Positions 39,140 to 51,540 of a DNA stretch of 64,000 nucleotides are shown in pieces. The stretch's first letter is position 1. Each line of letters begins with the position of its first letter. The translations under genes and the position numbers were made by a program. Source of the DNA: Glandiceps talaboti (Eukaryota > Hemichordata > Enteropneusta > Spengelidae); contig NC_135571.1 in assembly GCF_964340395.1 (NCBI RefSeq), forward strand, positions 1,185,754-1,249,753. Direction: 5' to 3'. The notes beneath the pieces were generated by a model that was given only the letters and a program-made list of their open reading frames with translations, was not told the origin of the DNA and did not search any database.

Positions 39140-42100
39140 TTACTTGAGACTGTTAATCAGCCAACAACCAAGGTAAGGTAGGGTACTACTTCCTTTCAAA
39201 TCACCATATAGTTCAATTTTGTAGAAACCAGATTCTGGTAGTGTTAGCGAGTAACTGATGGAAACATCGTCGCTTGTGATGTTGATGCAGTTTTTCTTTT
39301 CGTCTTCTGGAAGGCGGGCACCATTTTTCTCCAAATAAGGAGTGGTCGTGATTGGTTCTGGCGCTTTTATAGTTAGTAAGCATCTACCATTAGCAGCTCC
39401 AATCAATGAAGATTTGTGGTCGACAACCTGTAGGCCTAGGTCTAAGAAATGCTTAGCTGGTCCCCATGATCCGTTTGCAGTGAGAGGGTACAGTTCTCCA
39501 TTCCATGAAGACCTTGATTCTAGAAGCCAGAACCCAACGTTTGGGTAAGAGCCTTCTTTATTTCGATTCTTGGCATAGAGTGTAAGGTTGTAATAACCTC
39601 GTTCTGGGAGACGGGCACGGAATGTTACCTCCGACCCGTCTGTTGCTGTATCTGCAAACACATACATTGCACCATCACCATATTTTCTCCCATTCTTTTC
39701 TAAATCAAAGATGACTTGTATGTCGGGGTGCTTTGCTAGCTTCAATTCACAAGACCCGTCCTCTGCAATGATTCGTGTTGGAGATCCCATCTCTTGTAAC
39801 CCCAGTTCATAGAATTTCTCATCGGGACCCCAAAGACCTCTTCTTTCCGGGAACTTCTCATCAACGTCGGCTGGTTTTGAATTTTCGATCAGAATATTGG
39901 CTCCCTGCCAATATGTGTCGTTGTTTTCCTCGGGCCGTAATTTTGCATGTATTGTGAAGCGATATTCTCCTGTATAAGGTAAGACAATGGAATACAGAAC
40001 ATCCTGTCCGTTTTTCTCACCACAAACCCGACCTGGCAATTCGTCTGCTTGACCTTCAGACACGTGAACCAAATCAGCCAATAAGGGAGCTTGTGTGTTT
40101 GGAAGCTTCACGGCTACCTGAGCATTCCCAGTGTTCGTTCTGATGATTGGTTCTTCGAGTCCAATGACTTGGAAACCCTTAGATGAGAATTCGGCATTGG
40201 TTCCCCATACATCATATGATACGCCAGGTGGAAAGGCGGGTTTAGGGGTTGAACCTTTTCCCTTGATAGTATACGAAATCGCCCACTCACGCATTGACTT
40301 TAATTCTTCAGTGATGTTTAAACTTTTGGCGCCAATGTCCAGGACGAAGTCACCCTGCGACGGAAGTCTTACCCTGAAATTGATGACGTCATCAGTTTTG
40401 TAGGTCATGACATGAGTCGATACATTTGTACCTTTTCTGGGAGTAGTTCCTTTTGGGTTCAGAACTTGCAATTTCCTCCAAAACTGTAGTGCAAAGGGAC
40501 TTTTTAGTTTAATAGTGACTTCATTTTCGTCTGCTTCAATTAAACCTTGATTATGACTAATTGCTTCCATACTAAACGCAAAAAACGCACCCTCTCTCGC
40601 AGGCTGGTCAGACCACACGTTCAAGTCAGAAATTGGATTTTTCAGAAGTTGTTCACCAGGGGCGCTGTTGCCATTTTCGTCAACAGGAAAATGCTTGGAG
40701 GCAAACATTTCTGGTTTGCTAAGAAAATAAGACTCTTCCCAATGTCTGCTGTATTTCCTTTTGCCCAGATTTTCGTCAAAGTCTGTCAAAAAATAGAGGA
40801 AAATATTAGCCCACTAAACTGATGACGAACATCACAAAATTAATGTAGTCTTAAACTTAATCATTTTCGATCTAAACCCACGTGGAAATTATTCAAAGCT
40901 GTGTTAGGGGATACTCTAAATGTATACATTTTTGAATTTTGGAGCGTATCTTTTCCTGCATATTTAAAAGGTACTTGCAGTACTAGTATTCTTTTTCTTG
41001 AAGCACACTAGTTTTAAAAATCTCTTGTGATTGACTGCACTCAACCATGGTATCGGGCAGACTTGTACTTCTTTCGTCAAAAGTAACAATAGATTTATGA
41101 GTTTTTATCTTCGATGCAATTAATCACGATACAATTATTGCGTATCAATCAAAACAATCTCCATGTGCATTCTCAGTGGTATATATATATATATTCATTC
41201 ATAACATACTATTGGATAGCAGGAAGTGGTGTCAGTATTACTATGGTTACAAGCCTCGTTTTGGTACAAAGTACACGTAAAAACTGAAAGACCCTACGTC
41301 ACAACAACTAGCTATAAAAAGTAGATTAGTATATATTTTGTAAAAAAAAAGAGTTCACCATGTTGACATATTTTGCAAGATATCGGTCAGAGGGAATTCG
41401 CGATGGAAAATATGTAATCTTTAATCGAACCGTATTGCCTAGGCAACAAATAAAACTATTGTTATTAAGCAATATTACCTTGGAAACAAATAGAATTGTT
41501 GTGTACTCACCGACTGTCCCTGCAGCCCATGTACAGTCACACAAATACCACTGACCGTTGACACAGATCTTATTCCACGCATGCGTTGTTTTGATTTTTC
41601 CATTTATGAGTTCAAATGGATCACCGGGCTGATAATCGGCACCTTTGGAGACACCAGACAGAGACACACACTTTGTCTCTAAGCCTGCCAAACTTTATGA
41701 AAGAAACAATATCTGACATTAGTTGCATTTACTACTGATACCACTGCTCATTTTGTGATGGTGATTTGAGCTTGACGATGTTCATTATACACTGCATAAA
41801 CATCTCTGCACTCACATTAGACTGTAAGATACGTCGTGACGTTTCGCCCTCACCGGCCTCCTCTCACACAAGCGTTAAGGGTTGCCTGATGTTTGAGGGC
41901 GCCCCGTCACGGCGTACCTTACAGACTACACTCACATTTACATTCAAACAAGGTCACAGGATATCACGCAGTCGATCGCAACGTGATATTAGCTTGGGTT
42001 AAATTAAATTTATAGCAAATTTTAGTACATTATAATTAACAATATCGACAAAACTACAACAAGGAGACTGAGATAAGGGGAAATTTAAATTTGTGGAAGA

Positions 42101-44648
42101 AACGAAACTGGGCTGACAAGAAAGCATGCCATATAATAAAAATGAAGTGAATACATTGGAAAGTTGTTTTGTTGATTACACACTCTAGATCTTACGATAG
42201 AACAATCAACGTATGTACATGATATGATAATAATGATAAAGATATTAAGCGAGAGTTTCAGGCGCAGAGCTGCCTACGAAATGAAAGAATAGTGGGTAAC
42301 AATTTGAAAACGTGGAAAGGGTGCAGAGAGAAAAATGTAAACCCGGCTTTTAAATCGGCGAGAGTCGTGATTGACTAGGTAAAATGTAAGGGCAGACCGG
42401 AAAGAAGGCTTAAAGAGTGCAAGTGACGAATGTTGTGGGGATGCGAAGATTGTTCCAATTTGAAGGAGCAGTTTAGAAAAGAAACGCTCACCCAGTTGTG
42501 TCTTTAGCGTACGGGTATGAGAAGAAATACGTTTACAATTTACATCAAAGCTGTACTCAATTTGCAAATTAACATTTTAATTAAGAACAGAAAGTCAGCT
42601 GTTGCCAGTAAATAATCCAATCCGATCTATCATTGCTATCACGCTATATAGCTCAGTATTTGGAAAATTGCAATCAATACAATCAACGTGTATCCTGCAC
42701 TCCTTAAAGTTGATAGGATCGTGCTTGGGCATATGCTAACATATGTTTATATACATCACGATCAATGAATGACTTTCATCAATATTCTTAAGAAGTAAAA
42801 TACTTAAAAAGAAGTTTTTAAGATATGTTCTTAAAGTTCAACTCACGAGCATAGCCACTTGAAAAGACCGCTATAGCCTTCACATACAGCCATTCTATTC
42901 TTTAAGACTCCTTCTGGTGAGTTGTCTCCTCTACCTTTGTTGCCATAGACACTGTCAACATCATACTCGACATTCTCCGCCTCCCATCGGAACAACACTC
43001 GAAACTTCTCCAGGTCATTATCGGCAATACTTGTTAGATAATTGACAAGTTCGGTTGGCGAATTTTTCAAGTCTTTTGCAGCCTGCAATTGAAAGCAATG
43101 TAAATATCATATCTGGGTTGTCACCACATAGAAATGCTCAAAGGATATTTCCTTTCCATAGAGGCACACAGTACATACATACTTGCAATGAACTATGTTA
43201 TGGTTTTTAACAGTATTGTTTACCATATAGACAATACTAACGAAATAGCGCGGTTACAAACAAGACATATTTTGCTGAGTGTTGAAATATATTCCTTATA
43301 AATTGTTAACGTATGTATTGGTTGTAAACTAAAGAATAAAATGAGCCTAGATCCCATGTGACTTAAAGTCAATTTGAATCCTACATTTACAGTAAGGCAG
43401 GAATGGAAAAACATGAACTAAATGACGTCATCATGTCCAGATGACGAATATGTAAAAACTACGTCATAGTATGATAATAGGGTAATCAGTGTATGACGTC
43501 ACTCTTAGGTCATGTGCATAATGAATGCCTAGGTCACGATCAAATGCTATGGTTCAGACCATGACAGTAAGAGTTGTTTAATATAGTGACATGTGAATAC
43601 ACATGACAATAAAATGAGCAGAAAGTTAATACATCACTCAGCCCATCAGACTTATTAGTCTCTATGAATTTAAATAACGAATTTAAAGAAACAAGAAAAA
43701 AATGGAAAGAGGACAATCATGACTAGTAAAGAACAGTGAACAGTACTACGATGAAATATGCAAATGATTACACCTTACGGTGTATGGTTGCTGAATAAAT
43801 TTACTAGTTGCTCTAGGTTTGTTGGTCATTATAAAGTTCCATTTGTCTGACTCATTAAAGTTTACAAAAAATTGGACATGAATCAAGTAAGATATTATAG
43901 AAGCGCGTTCGTAAATCATGATGGAATGGACAGTGAAATAAAAAGTGTGATTCGTCTTTCCGAATCTGTATTACATAACACATAACGGGGAGCTTATAAC
44001 CCGTCGCCCCTAAAACGACCTGTTTTGATCCTAAATGGAAAAATTCCTTTTCTCAACTGAACAAAAAAGATAGTGTTTGAATCTCTTGACAAATCTAAAT
44101 CTACCAGTTTTACCTAACCTGAGAAGGTCAAAATATATATCACATGGTGTCAATTCGGAAATATCTAAAACTTTCTAATATGTAGTACATGTCAGAAGAC
44201 ACCACACAGCGTTTGGTCCCATGATAAGACCCAACACCTAGGTCATAAAATATATATTAAATACGATTAACAGCTTGACTTCGTAAGGAGATTTATGCAA
44301 ATCGTCTAATTAATATGCAGACCTTAATATCAAAGATGCCTGTACATGCCAAACTGTGACGTGTAACATGGAAATGCCTTTATTCGATTCTAGGAAGCAT
44401 ACTGATAATTTCAACCCAACAACTTAAAGAATATACATTGTATCTCGTTATCATATACTTACCTGAACTGCATGTTTGTCTAGCAACCTCATACGTTCAT
44501 AATCCGGGATCAGCTTCTTTTTATCTTCCCAAAAAGTATCTTCTACTTTCAGTTGCCGGCCATCAAGTTTAATTTCACCTTTCCCAACAGTAACAGGTTT
44601 TACTTTACTCTTTTTGTCAACCGTCGTTTTCGAAGACGAGCATCCCAT
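39140..44648 (-). CDS. KY: KY/hillarin-like transglutaminase-fold protein, 748 aa, 4 exons
   Basis: Minus-strand exons 44463-44648, 42847-43082, 41511-41692 and 39140-40782 join in frame to 748 residues with GT-AG introns. Residues 1-7 are MGCSSSK, a consensus for N-myristoylation plus palmitoylation, so membrane anchoring is inferred. The transglutaminase-like core carries C129 (in AVCEGYSGLF), H178 (in TTHAWN) and D193 (in CDCTWAAG), the expected Cys-His-Asp triad of KY (kyphoscoliosis peptidase) and hillarin proteins. The large last exon encodes four repeated beta-sandwich-like modules, each with a phrase like LPERGYYNLTLYAK or LPESGFYKIELYG. In vertebrates KY works in muscle cytoskeleton; its substrate here is unknown. 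The start is chosen because MGC follows a splice acceptor (ACACAG/GG at 44663) by 15 nt and fits the acylation rule. It could be one of several paralogs, so orthology to vertebrate KY is not shown. Confidence 0.92.
41819..41928. mobile_element. 110-bp hairpin MITE with 10-bp target duplication
   Basis: CACTCACATT occurs directly at both edges (41809-41818 and 41929-41938). The enclosed 110 bp has inverted ends: AGACTGTAAGATACGTCGTG at the left against complement TAGTCTGTAAGGTACGCCGT at the right, followed by GACG and GCCCTCA on both arms. A 9-10-bp duplication suggests a Mutator-type origin, which is an inference. It sits in KY intron 2. Confidence 0.8.
42274..42567 (-). pseudogene. Decayed LINE reverse-transcriptase C-terminus in KY intron 2
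   Basis: On the minus strand, fragments typical of LINE C-termini appear in two frames: GERFFSK in one, SNWNNLRIP in the next, then FKPSFRSALTFYL back in the first. The pattern GERxFSK..WN.L....FK..L is that of non-LTR retrotransposon reverse transcriptases. Frameshifts and stops show it is not functional. The call rests on motif order only. Confidence 0.5.
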
Positions 44649-44789
44649 TTTTAGTTCTGGTCCCTGTGTGTAAGTATGAAGCTGTGCTGTGCTGTGAATG
44701 TAAATAAAAACAATTATGAAACTCATACACAAACAGCAAACCAAGGTGTTTAATGGAATATTCAGAACAAGACAGACATACAGACAGCC

Positions 44790-44826
44790 ACACCGACAGA
44801 CAGACAGACAGACAGACAGACAGATA
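44790..44826. repeat. (GACA)n microsatellite
   Basis: About nine CAGA/GACA units near the inferred 5' side of the KY gene. Confidence 0.95.
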
Positions 44827-45909
44827 ATCTGAAATGGTGAGTATATCTATATCGTATATTTTAAATGCACTAGTTATATCTTGTCAGTTATTTACAAGTC
44901 TGGGTGCTAAAGTGGTCTCTAACTAAACCGCTGGGGTGTAAATAGTAACGATACCGCACAGGAACTAGACAAGTTAGGTACCTTATCTCTAATCAAGTCC
45001 TCTAGACAAGAAGATATTCTCGGATTAAATCACCGTCGTGTATTTTCTCTGTGTTGGTGTTCTTTGTATTGCAGGTTATGTTTCGTTGACGATCACCATG
45101 ACAACACCTGTATGTAGTTATAACAAAGACGCATGTGGAACTCCTGAAGTTAACAAATGCAAACAAATCTCAATCTTACTTAAATCTCATTGTCCACGTT
45201 TCTTGCCTTAAGTATAAAGATCTGACCCCAATGACCGATGACCTCAATCACAATAATTTAAAGTAGTGAATGGTTCAGCACTCGTCTCCAACTATTCAAG
45301 GGTTTATTGACAGACTATATAGTTGAGTCTCGCGAGTCTATTATGGTAACCAGGATTTTCTGTTTGGTTCCTCCCGAGGTTCCTCCTACCGTACTTGGTA
45401 TGAACACACTATACACAATGCTTGTAGGTGTTTTGAAATATAAACAAAACTGAGAGGTCTTTTAGTTTTCACTTTTTCTTATTTCGTTGACATAATTAGT
45501 ATTGCGAGATCACAATGTTATTAACGTTGTTAATTGAGGAGAATGGAGTCAGTCGCATAAATATTTTATAATAATGTCATTTATGCTGAATCATGATATT
45601 AACAATATCAAGATATTTAGATTTTGCTTTGTTTACTCAAGACACGGGATGTCAAACTTTATTTGTGTTTAGTTCCTTGTTGTTAAGCTACACAAAGACC
45701 ATAGCAACAACGGTAATGGAGGTGGGCGTACCCGGTACCCAACACACAACCGGATTTTGGAACCTATGTGCGGGACTGCATTTCAGATTATTCGATACAC
45801 ATAGTACATTCACGCATATTTTAAAAAAAGTCGATTTCTTTCAGAGGAGTAATTCACGTACAGTTATCAAATGTACGTTATCAAAACCGTAATGTCTAGG
45901 ACTGTCACA

Positions 45910-45957
45910 TAACAAACAAACAAACAAACAAACAAAGAAACCTAACAAACAAACAAA
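45910..45957. repeat. (ACAA)n microsatellite
   Basis: AACA units with two interruptions (AAAGAAACCT). Confidence 0.93.
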
Positions 45958-46180
45958 TGTAGTTGAAGGGTTTATAACGCTACGTACATTAAAGCTGCAG
46001 CGCGGATGTTTTTTTTGTTTTTGTTTTTTAAATTGTTAGGTACAAAAACTTACTCGTAATATCGTGCACCGTGAACGGTATTACCTGTGGGTATACATAT
46101 TGTGTGTAGCTGCATACACGATGAATAAAATCAAATTGATTTTTGAGTCCGAACTCAAAAATCTGCGCCCTCAACGGCGA

Positions 46181-46225
46181 TCCTCCTCCTCCTCCTCCTC
46201 CTCCTCCTCCTCCTCCTCCTCCTCC

Positions 46226-46293
<68 letters not shown>
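46181..46293. repeat. (TCC)n(TCA)n compound microsatellite
   Basis: About 15 TCC units pass abruptly into about 22 TCA units. Ser, Pro/His and Glu/Asp open frames across it are low-complexity and not counted as genes. Confidence 0.97.
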
Positions 46294-46294
<1 letters not shown>

Positions 46295-46689
46295 CAACAA
46301 TCCGTTTCTGTACTTAAAATGTCGTAATTAATAAACGAATTATTATGTCTCTGAATAGGTGCATGACATGTTGTTTGCATCGGATGTGAGAATTGATTGA
46401 CTTTAATTACTAACTCTTTGTTGATAATGGGATGATTTCAAAAATACAATTTTAGAATACAACAATTTAATTTGTTTTCATCCACTGGAAAGCTTTTAGT
46501 ATTTACAGTACCGGAAATAAGTAAAAACTAGAAAATCTTAGGCATTGTTGTGAACTCTCCCCGAGTAGGTGTAGTCTCAATATTGTGTAAAGAGTGGAAA
46601 TCCTAAAGTTAAAATGACATTGGTTTGGTGTTTTACTCATGGGACATTAATTACCTTTTGACACAAAGATAGACATATCTCTCTAGACT

Positions 46690-46950
46690 AACACAGAGAC
46701 ACTACAAACACTTCTAATGAAACATTACACATGGACTTGATGATTTCAATGATTTCAATTGTTTATTTCCTAACTGATAATCAACATATCAACTTGACTA
46801 CTTCGACATCCCCATGCACCGACATCCCCACTGAGCGCGGCACAGTCTCCGTAATCATTTGAAGTTGTCTGACTGTGTCTATTAAATGTCATGTCACACA
46901 TGAGTGAAACGTCAAGCCTACATACATCATTTTAGCTGTAACAAGTACTC
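46690..46950. mobile_element. Dispersed repeat related to 59637-60035
   Basis: GAAACGTCAAGCCTACATAC with TTTAGCTGTAAC at 46907-46940 matches GAAACACCAAGCCTACATCA with TTTAGCTATAAC at 60000-60035. GATAATCAACAT..TTGACTACTTC..CATCCCCA here is the reverse complement of a block at 59745-59790. The inner block is thus inverted between the two copies. Confidence 0.6.
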
Positions 46951-48269
46951 TGAACATGATAGCACGCACATAACATGTCCGGACACGAAGTAAGATTATT
47001 GTTGCATCGCCTGTGGTTCTGTACATTACGTAAAAAGTATGTTGACTGTGTAAATGATCGAGGGGAACAGTCACGATATCGGGTATAAAGAACACTGTGC
47101 GATGAATAGAACCCACGACTGTGTGCCCTCGACACCGGAGCTCGACACAGCTTTATTCCCTGAGGTTAACATCTCAATTAAACCAACCCTTACAGACTGG
47201 TCTGTTGTTACGTTTACACGTATGCAAACAGGAGTTATACTTATACTTCCAGGCTGGGGTCTAGGCCCATGTCTTTGAAATGTCCAAACCGTCTCCAATA
47301 ACTTTTAGTAAAGTTTTAGTTTCCATAGAGACGGCTTTGAATTCACATAGTTCAAATCATTCGGATATAAATATACATGCATGCAAATATACACGGGTGA
47401 ATAGTTGGAGACGATATGCCTATATGTATTTATGTATATCGTATTTAAAAAAACCCAACAAAAATGAATGACTCAACACCGCCTTACTAGTAGGACGTAT
47501 TGCCATAAAAAGTATCCTTTTTTTTTTTTTTTTTTTACAATTCATCACTTCCAATATTTGTGATAAAAACAAACCTAACATTGCCACAATGTCTTTCGTC
47601 GATTCGTCACGTCCGTGTGGCTGGCCCAACACGCGGCATGACACACAAGTTTACGTCTTCACCGACTCGGAGATTATCGATTATTTTTATGTAAATATAA
47701 ATGGAAAATATAAATGACAATGCTAGACAAGTAAATAGTCATTGTTGTTTTGTGAATGAATTGTTCACGTAGTGACACTGACACTGTGTGAAACAACAAA
47801 TCAATGGACATCATCAGTCCATGTCAGCTGTGAGAGTGTGTTGTACAGACATTCGTGAGGTTAGGTATACGTTAAAATTGACGACTGCTGTCGAATACAC
47901 TAAACTGTTACCACGGGGAATTGAGAGGGTCGTATTCCCAAGCCGATTTTCAAAATGAACGGTTTAATTCCGGGATGTAATCGCATGATGTATTAATTAC
48001 CAGTAAGTGAGATGTGGTCTTAGAATGGTTCAAAATGATTTCGTGGTAGTAGGCATGAGCACTACTACTATTCTAAGTCAGTGGTATGAGTACTAAGTGA
48101 GGTCTATAGACGAGACCTGGCGGTAACTTGACAGAAAATACACAAGTACACACACACGACACGGAGACAGTCGACATACCGCTGTCACGGATGAACGATT
48201 GTTGAACATGCCGCAAAGGAGTCAGCGAGACACACACAACTGCATGCATATATATAGTTGATCACTTAC

Positions 48270-48380
48270 CTGGTTAGGTTGAACGTAATGTAGATACTAC
48301 AATTTACAGAATACTTTAGCTGACGATGTTTCTACCACTACCACTACCAGTGCAATGCATCCATTTTAGTAGCCCTATAT
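48270..48380 (-). other. Candidate non-coding first exon of the KY gene
   Basis: On the minus strand CTAACCAG/GTAAGTGAT (last exon base 48270) is a strong donor. TATATAG lies about 100 bp upstream (48371-48378). The KY start codon is preceded by a splice acceptor, so an upstream 5' UTR exon is required, and this is the best-looking candidate. There is no direct evidence for transcription. Confidence 0.25.
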
Positions 48381-49811
48381 CATTATTATTGCATACGTTA
48401 CAACAAATCAATTTCTTGGTAACATGACACATAACAAAACCCCACGTTGTATGTGAAGGTATTGTTTGTTGCTCAACTACTCCAGTAATGGGGTCTTCAG
48501 TGATTACAGGTGGGGAGGGCTGGGGTATTAGTATATGTGTGTGTGTGTGTGTGTGGGGGGGGGGGGGGTTTATCAGATTTCACAATTCGATTCTCAGGGG
48601 AGAGCCATATTTAAAAAAAATGTAATTTGGGGAAGATCACATTTTACTTTGACCCATTATATTATCTAGCTTTGCATTATCTCATGATTTTGGAATCCCA
48701 CATGATTCCTGCCATTGCTGTCCTACTCCACTACTGCCACCACTGTGCCAGAATATCTGAACATATCAGTCAAATCGCTGCTGGCAGCCATGCAGTGAAT
48801 ATGAATTTATTATGTGGTGTGAGGAAAGGAGTAGGTCTCACAGAGGTGAAGGGATATATTGTGTAGTAGGATATTAGGGATAATGTGGTGGAATGGGGAT
48901 ATTGACCTCGATCGGTTCAGACAATGTTGGTAACTTGTGTCGCATTTAATAGTATTTGAAAGTCCCATCTTCAGCTCTGCCAATTACATCCAAAAACGGC
49001 AATCAATTAATGAAGTACCTTGAGAGAAATTCACTGTGGTGGCAGTGGTGGGAAACCATGCCTTTAAAATTATCAGTGAGGTGGCAGCGGTGGGATCGAA
49101 TCCTTACACTTGTTCGAAGACTCGTGTCCCATTTCACGAATGATAGCATGTTTTTTTTTAAATATTGGAATGGGTGGAGGTGGGGGTTATGTTTCAGAGA
49201 AAAGGAATGGATGGAGGGCCACTTTTTAGGAAGTGTAATATGGAAGGGCCACATTTTACGCAACTGACCTGGCTTGACTTCACCGGCCCTCCCTGTGAGA
49301 ACTACTGAAGGCCCCCTAAGTCGCGACTTATTTCACTTGTGGAAAATTTGAAAGGGTTTCTTAAACTGTATTAACGATCGTCCTTTCCTGGGACATTCAG
49401 CCTTCCGAGGGAATGATATATATTGTCTGATATTTGTGTACACGTACATGTACATATACATCATACATGGTTAATTTTTTATTATATTTTGTATATCATG
49501 GTTAATTCCTTCGTCGAGTACCGGTTTACTACGCAGTAATAAATACTTTCACATGTAAAGTTTACCGTTACTAAGCAACTGTCATGAACAATTCAAGCCA
49601 ATGACATCTGCCCCACATACATACTTGCTCTAAAGGACTAAACTGCCATAAATAGTAGATTGAGTGACATATTTATTGAGAATTAAAAAAAAAACATTAA
49701 AAGAAATCGCGTCGTCGCACTACTTTAGAAAAAATGTCCTGACCAGAAATAATTTTTTTGTTTGCCAATTATGACCACACGACCGTATATAGGACCGCAA
49801 CGCGTGTACTA

Positions 49812-49921
49812 GCTACACAATGTATGTACATGTATGAACTCTGCAGTCATTGTGATTCTGGTACTCAGCTACACAATGTATGTACATGTATGAACTCTGC
49901 AGTCATTGTGATTCTGGAACT
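49812..49921. repeat. 56-bp tandem duplication
   Basis: GCTACACAATGTATGTACAT, then GTATGAACTCTGCAGTCATTGTGATTCTGG and a few bases, occurs twice back to back, nearly identical. Confidence 0.92.
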
Positions 49922-50198
49922 GGTTTTCTTTTGTATTTGTTAGAAACCATTGAGAACTCATTGTTACTTATATATTTATTGTTGTATTTCAAGGCCCCAA
50001 GCTATACAACATTTGTATTTACCACGTCACCATAGAGTCAACAAAGTACTTCATTATTTGCCGCCTACTAGTTACAACATGTTACATGTCACGGCCTATA
50101 GTATATACCTACTGTTGCAATGAGTTCAGTTTTATTTACTTCACAACAAATAAAGTCATCAGTTTGTCACATTGTTTGCACAGCGACAATGTTTATGT

Positions 50199-50241
50199 AA
50201 TAATAATAATAATAATTTATTTAATAATAATAATAATTTAT
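50199..50241. repeat. (TAA)n microsatellite
   Basis: TAATAATAATAATAATTTATT occurs as a tandem pair. Confidence 0.93.
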
Positions 50242-50584
50242 TTACTCTGCGACCCCTTTCAATGGGAGTATGAGAGATAGTTAAAATATACACATCAAAA
50301 AATACAAATCAAAAAGTACTTTCAAAAAACAACTGATATATACAGAAGTGACAGACAGAAAACATATACATTATACACAAGTATGTGAGCTGCCAGGTCA
50401 TGTCAGGTCAAAGGTCATGCGTCGCGACAGGGTACATATGAATGTAAATATTGTTAAATTTCATGTAAAGCAACATATAATTATTAGTCTAATTATGACT
50501 TATTCTGTGATGTCGTCACAGTAATATTAGCTTGGTACATGACCTGCATGTTATTTGTTTGCCAACTCAAGTTACAGTCTAATT

Positions 50585-50970
50585 CACAATACCATGCGCA
50601 GCTTTTCTGTTTGATACAGTCACCTAAAAACCATCAAGAACCTACATATGCCACACTTCAATAGCAGGATTACATGTTTTGCTACATTTAGTCTAAATGA
50701 AAAAAAAACATTTAAAAGCATTGCAACTCCATGCAGACTTTCGGGCGCCGACGTTTTTCTTAATATCAAACACCCGATGAAGGGCGCGTAAAATGTCATT
50801 TGTTCTGTTCATATGATGTCTGTATTGTGGCATGTGTAGTTCATTTCACTTAGACACAATGTAGCAAGAAACTGTACTCATTCAATCCTGCTATCTTAAA
50901 GTGTAGCATGTCCAGTTTGTTGTTGGTTTTTGCGTGGTTGTATCAAACAGAAAAGCTGCACGGTATTAGG
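50585..50970. mobile_element. Palindromic fold-back element, about 386 bp
   Basis: The left end ACAATACCATGCGCAGCTTT, TCTGTTTGATAC pairs with GTATCAAACAGAAAAGCTGC, ACGGTATT at the right. Internal pairs such as CAATAGCAGGATTACATG / complement of CATTCAATCCTGCTAT and GCTACATTTAGTCTAA / complement of CTTAGACACAATGTAGC show that the arms extend through most of the element. No coding capacity. Confidence 0.82.
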
Positions 50971-51208
50971 AAATTCATCACTGTAAGGTTTGGTCTCAAA
51001 ACAAGTAATTCAATAGGTCTGATAGCTACCGATAAAAACTTCAAAATTGTATTGTTTTAATAAACTTTACATTGTAGTCACTGCGTCATATTTAAGAGAT
51101 ACCTGTTGTCTGAGTAAGTTTAAAACGGACTTCAAAAGTACTTCCTAAACCAATAATAGATGCCATCTTTTTATTAATATTTTAACACTATTTATCACCA
51201 CACATAAG

Positions 51209-51286
51209 TTATGTATGTATGTATGTATGTATGTATGTATGTATGTATGTATGTATGTATGTATGTATGTATGTATGTATGTATGT
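51209..51286. repeat. (ATGT)n microsatellite
   Basis: About 19 perfect ATGT units. Confidence 0.98.
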
Positions 51287-51486
51287 TAAGTAGCACACGC
51301 ATTCGCATACACACGCACATGTGGCTGGTGCACGTACATGTACAAAGAAAGAATTACAGACGATTTAGAATGTTTGCGGATTTCACTCAAATGTTTTACA
51401 GCAAAATAACAAAATACAAAATAGGAAAACGCAAGTTTGAACTTCATCTTCCAGGGTCATAAAGGATATATTTAAATAAAATATAG

Positions 51487-51540
51487 AGACATACCACCCC
51501 TAAAATATAACCTTTCCTTAAGGAAGGTAATAAAACTATA
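51487..51540. mobile_element. Short relic ending in CCTTTCCTTAAGGAAGGTA
   Basis: ACCCCTAAAATATAACCTTT, CCTTAAGGAAGGTA resembles the terminal part of the element copies near 8.6, 55.15 and 55.75 kb. Confidence 0.45.

Noticed and set aside
47054-47298. Overlapping open frames on both strands near 47.1 kb
   Set aside because: Both are short, mutually antisense and without recognisable motifs; neither could be supported as an exon.
48627-49267. Two open frames of 79 and 103 residues
   Set aside because: No family similarity, low-quality composition and no splice or start context; probably chance frames in repetitive sequence.
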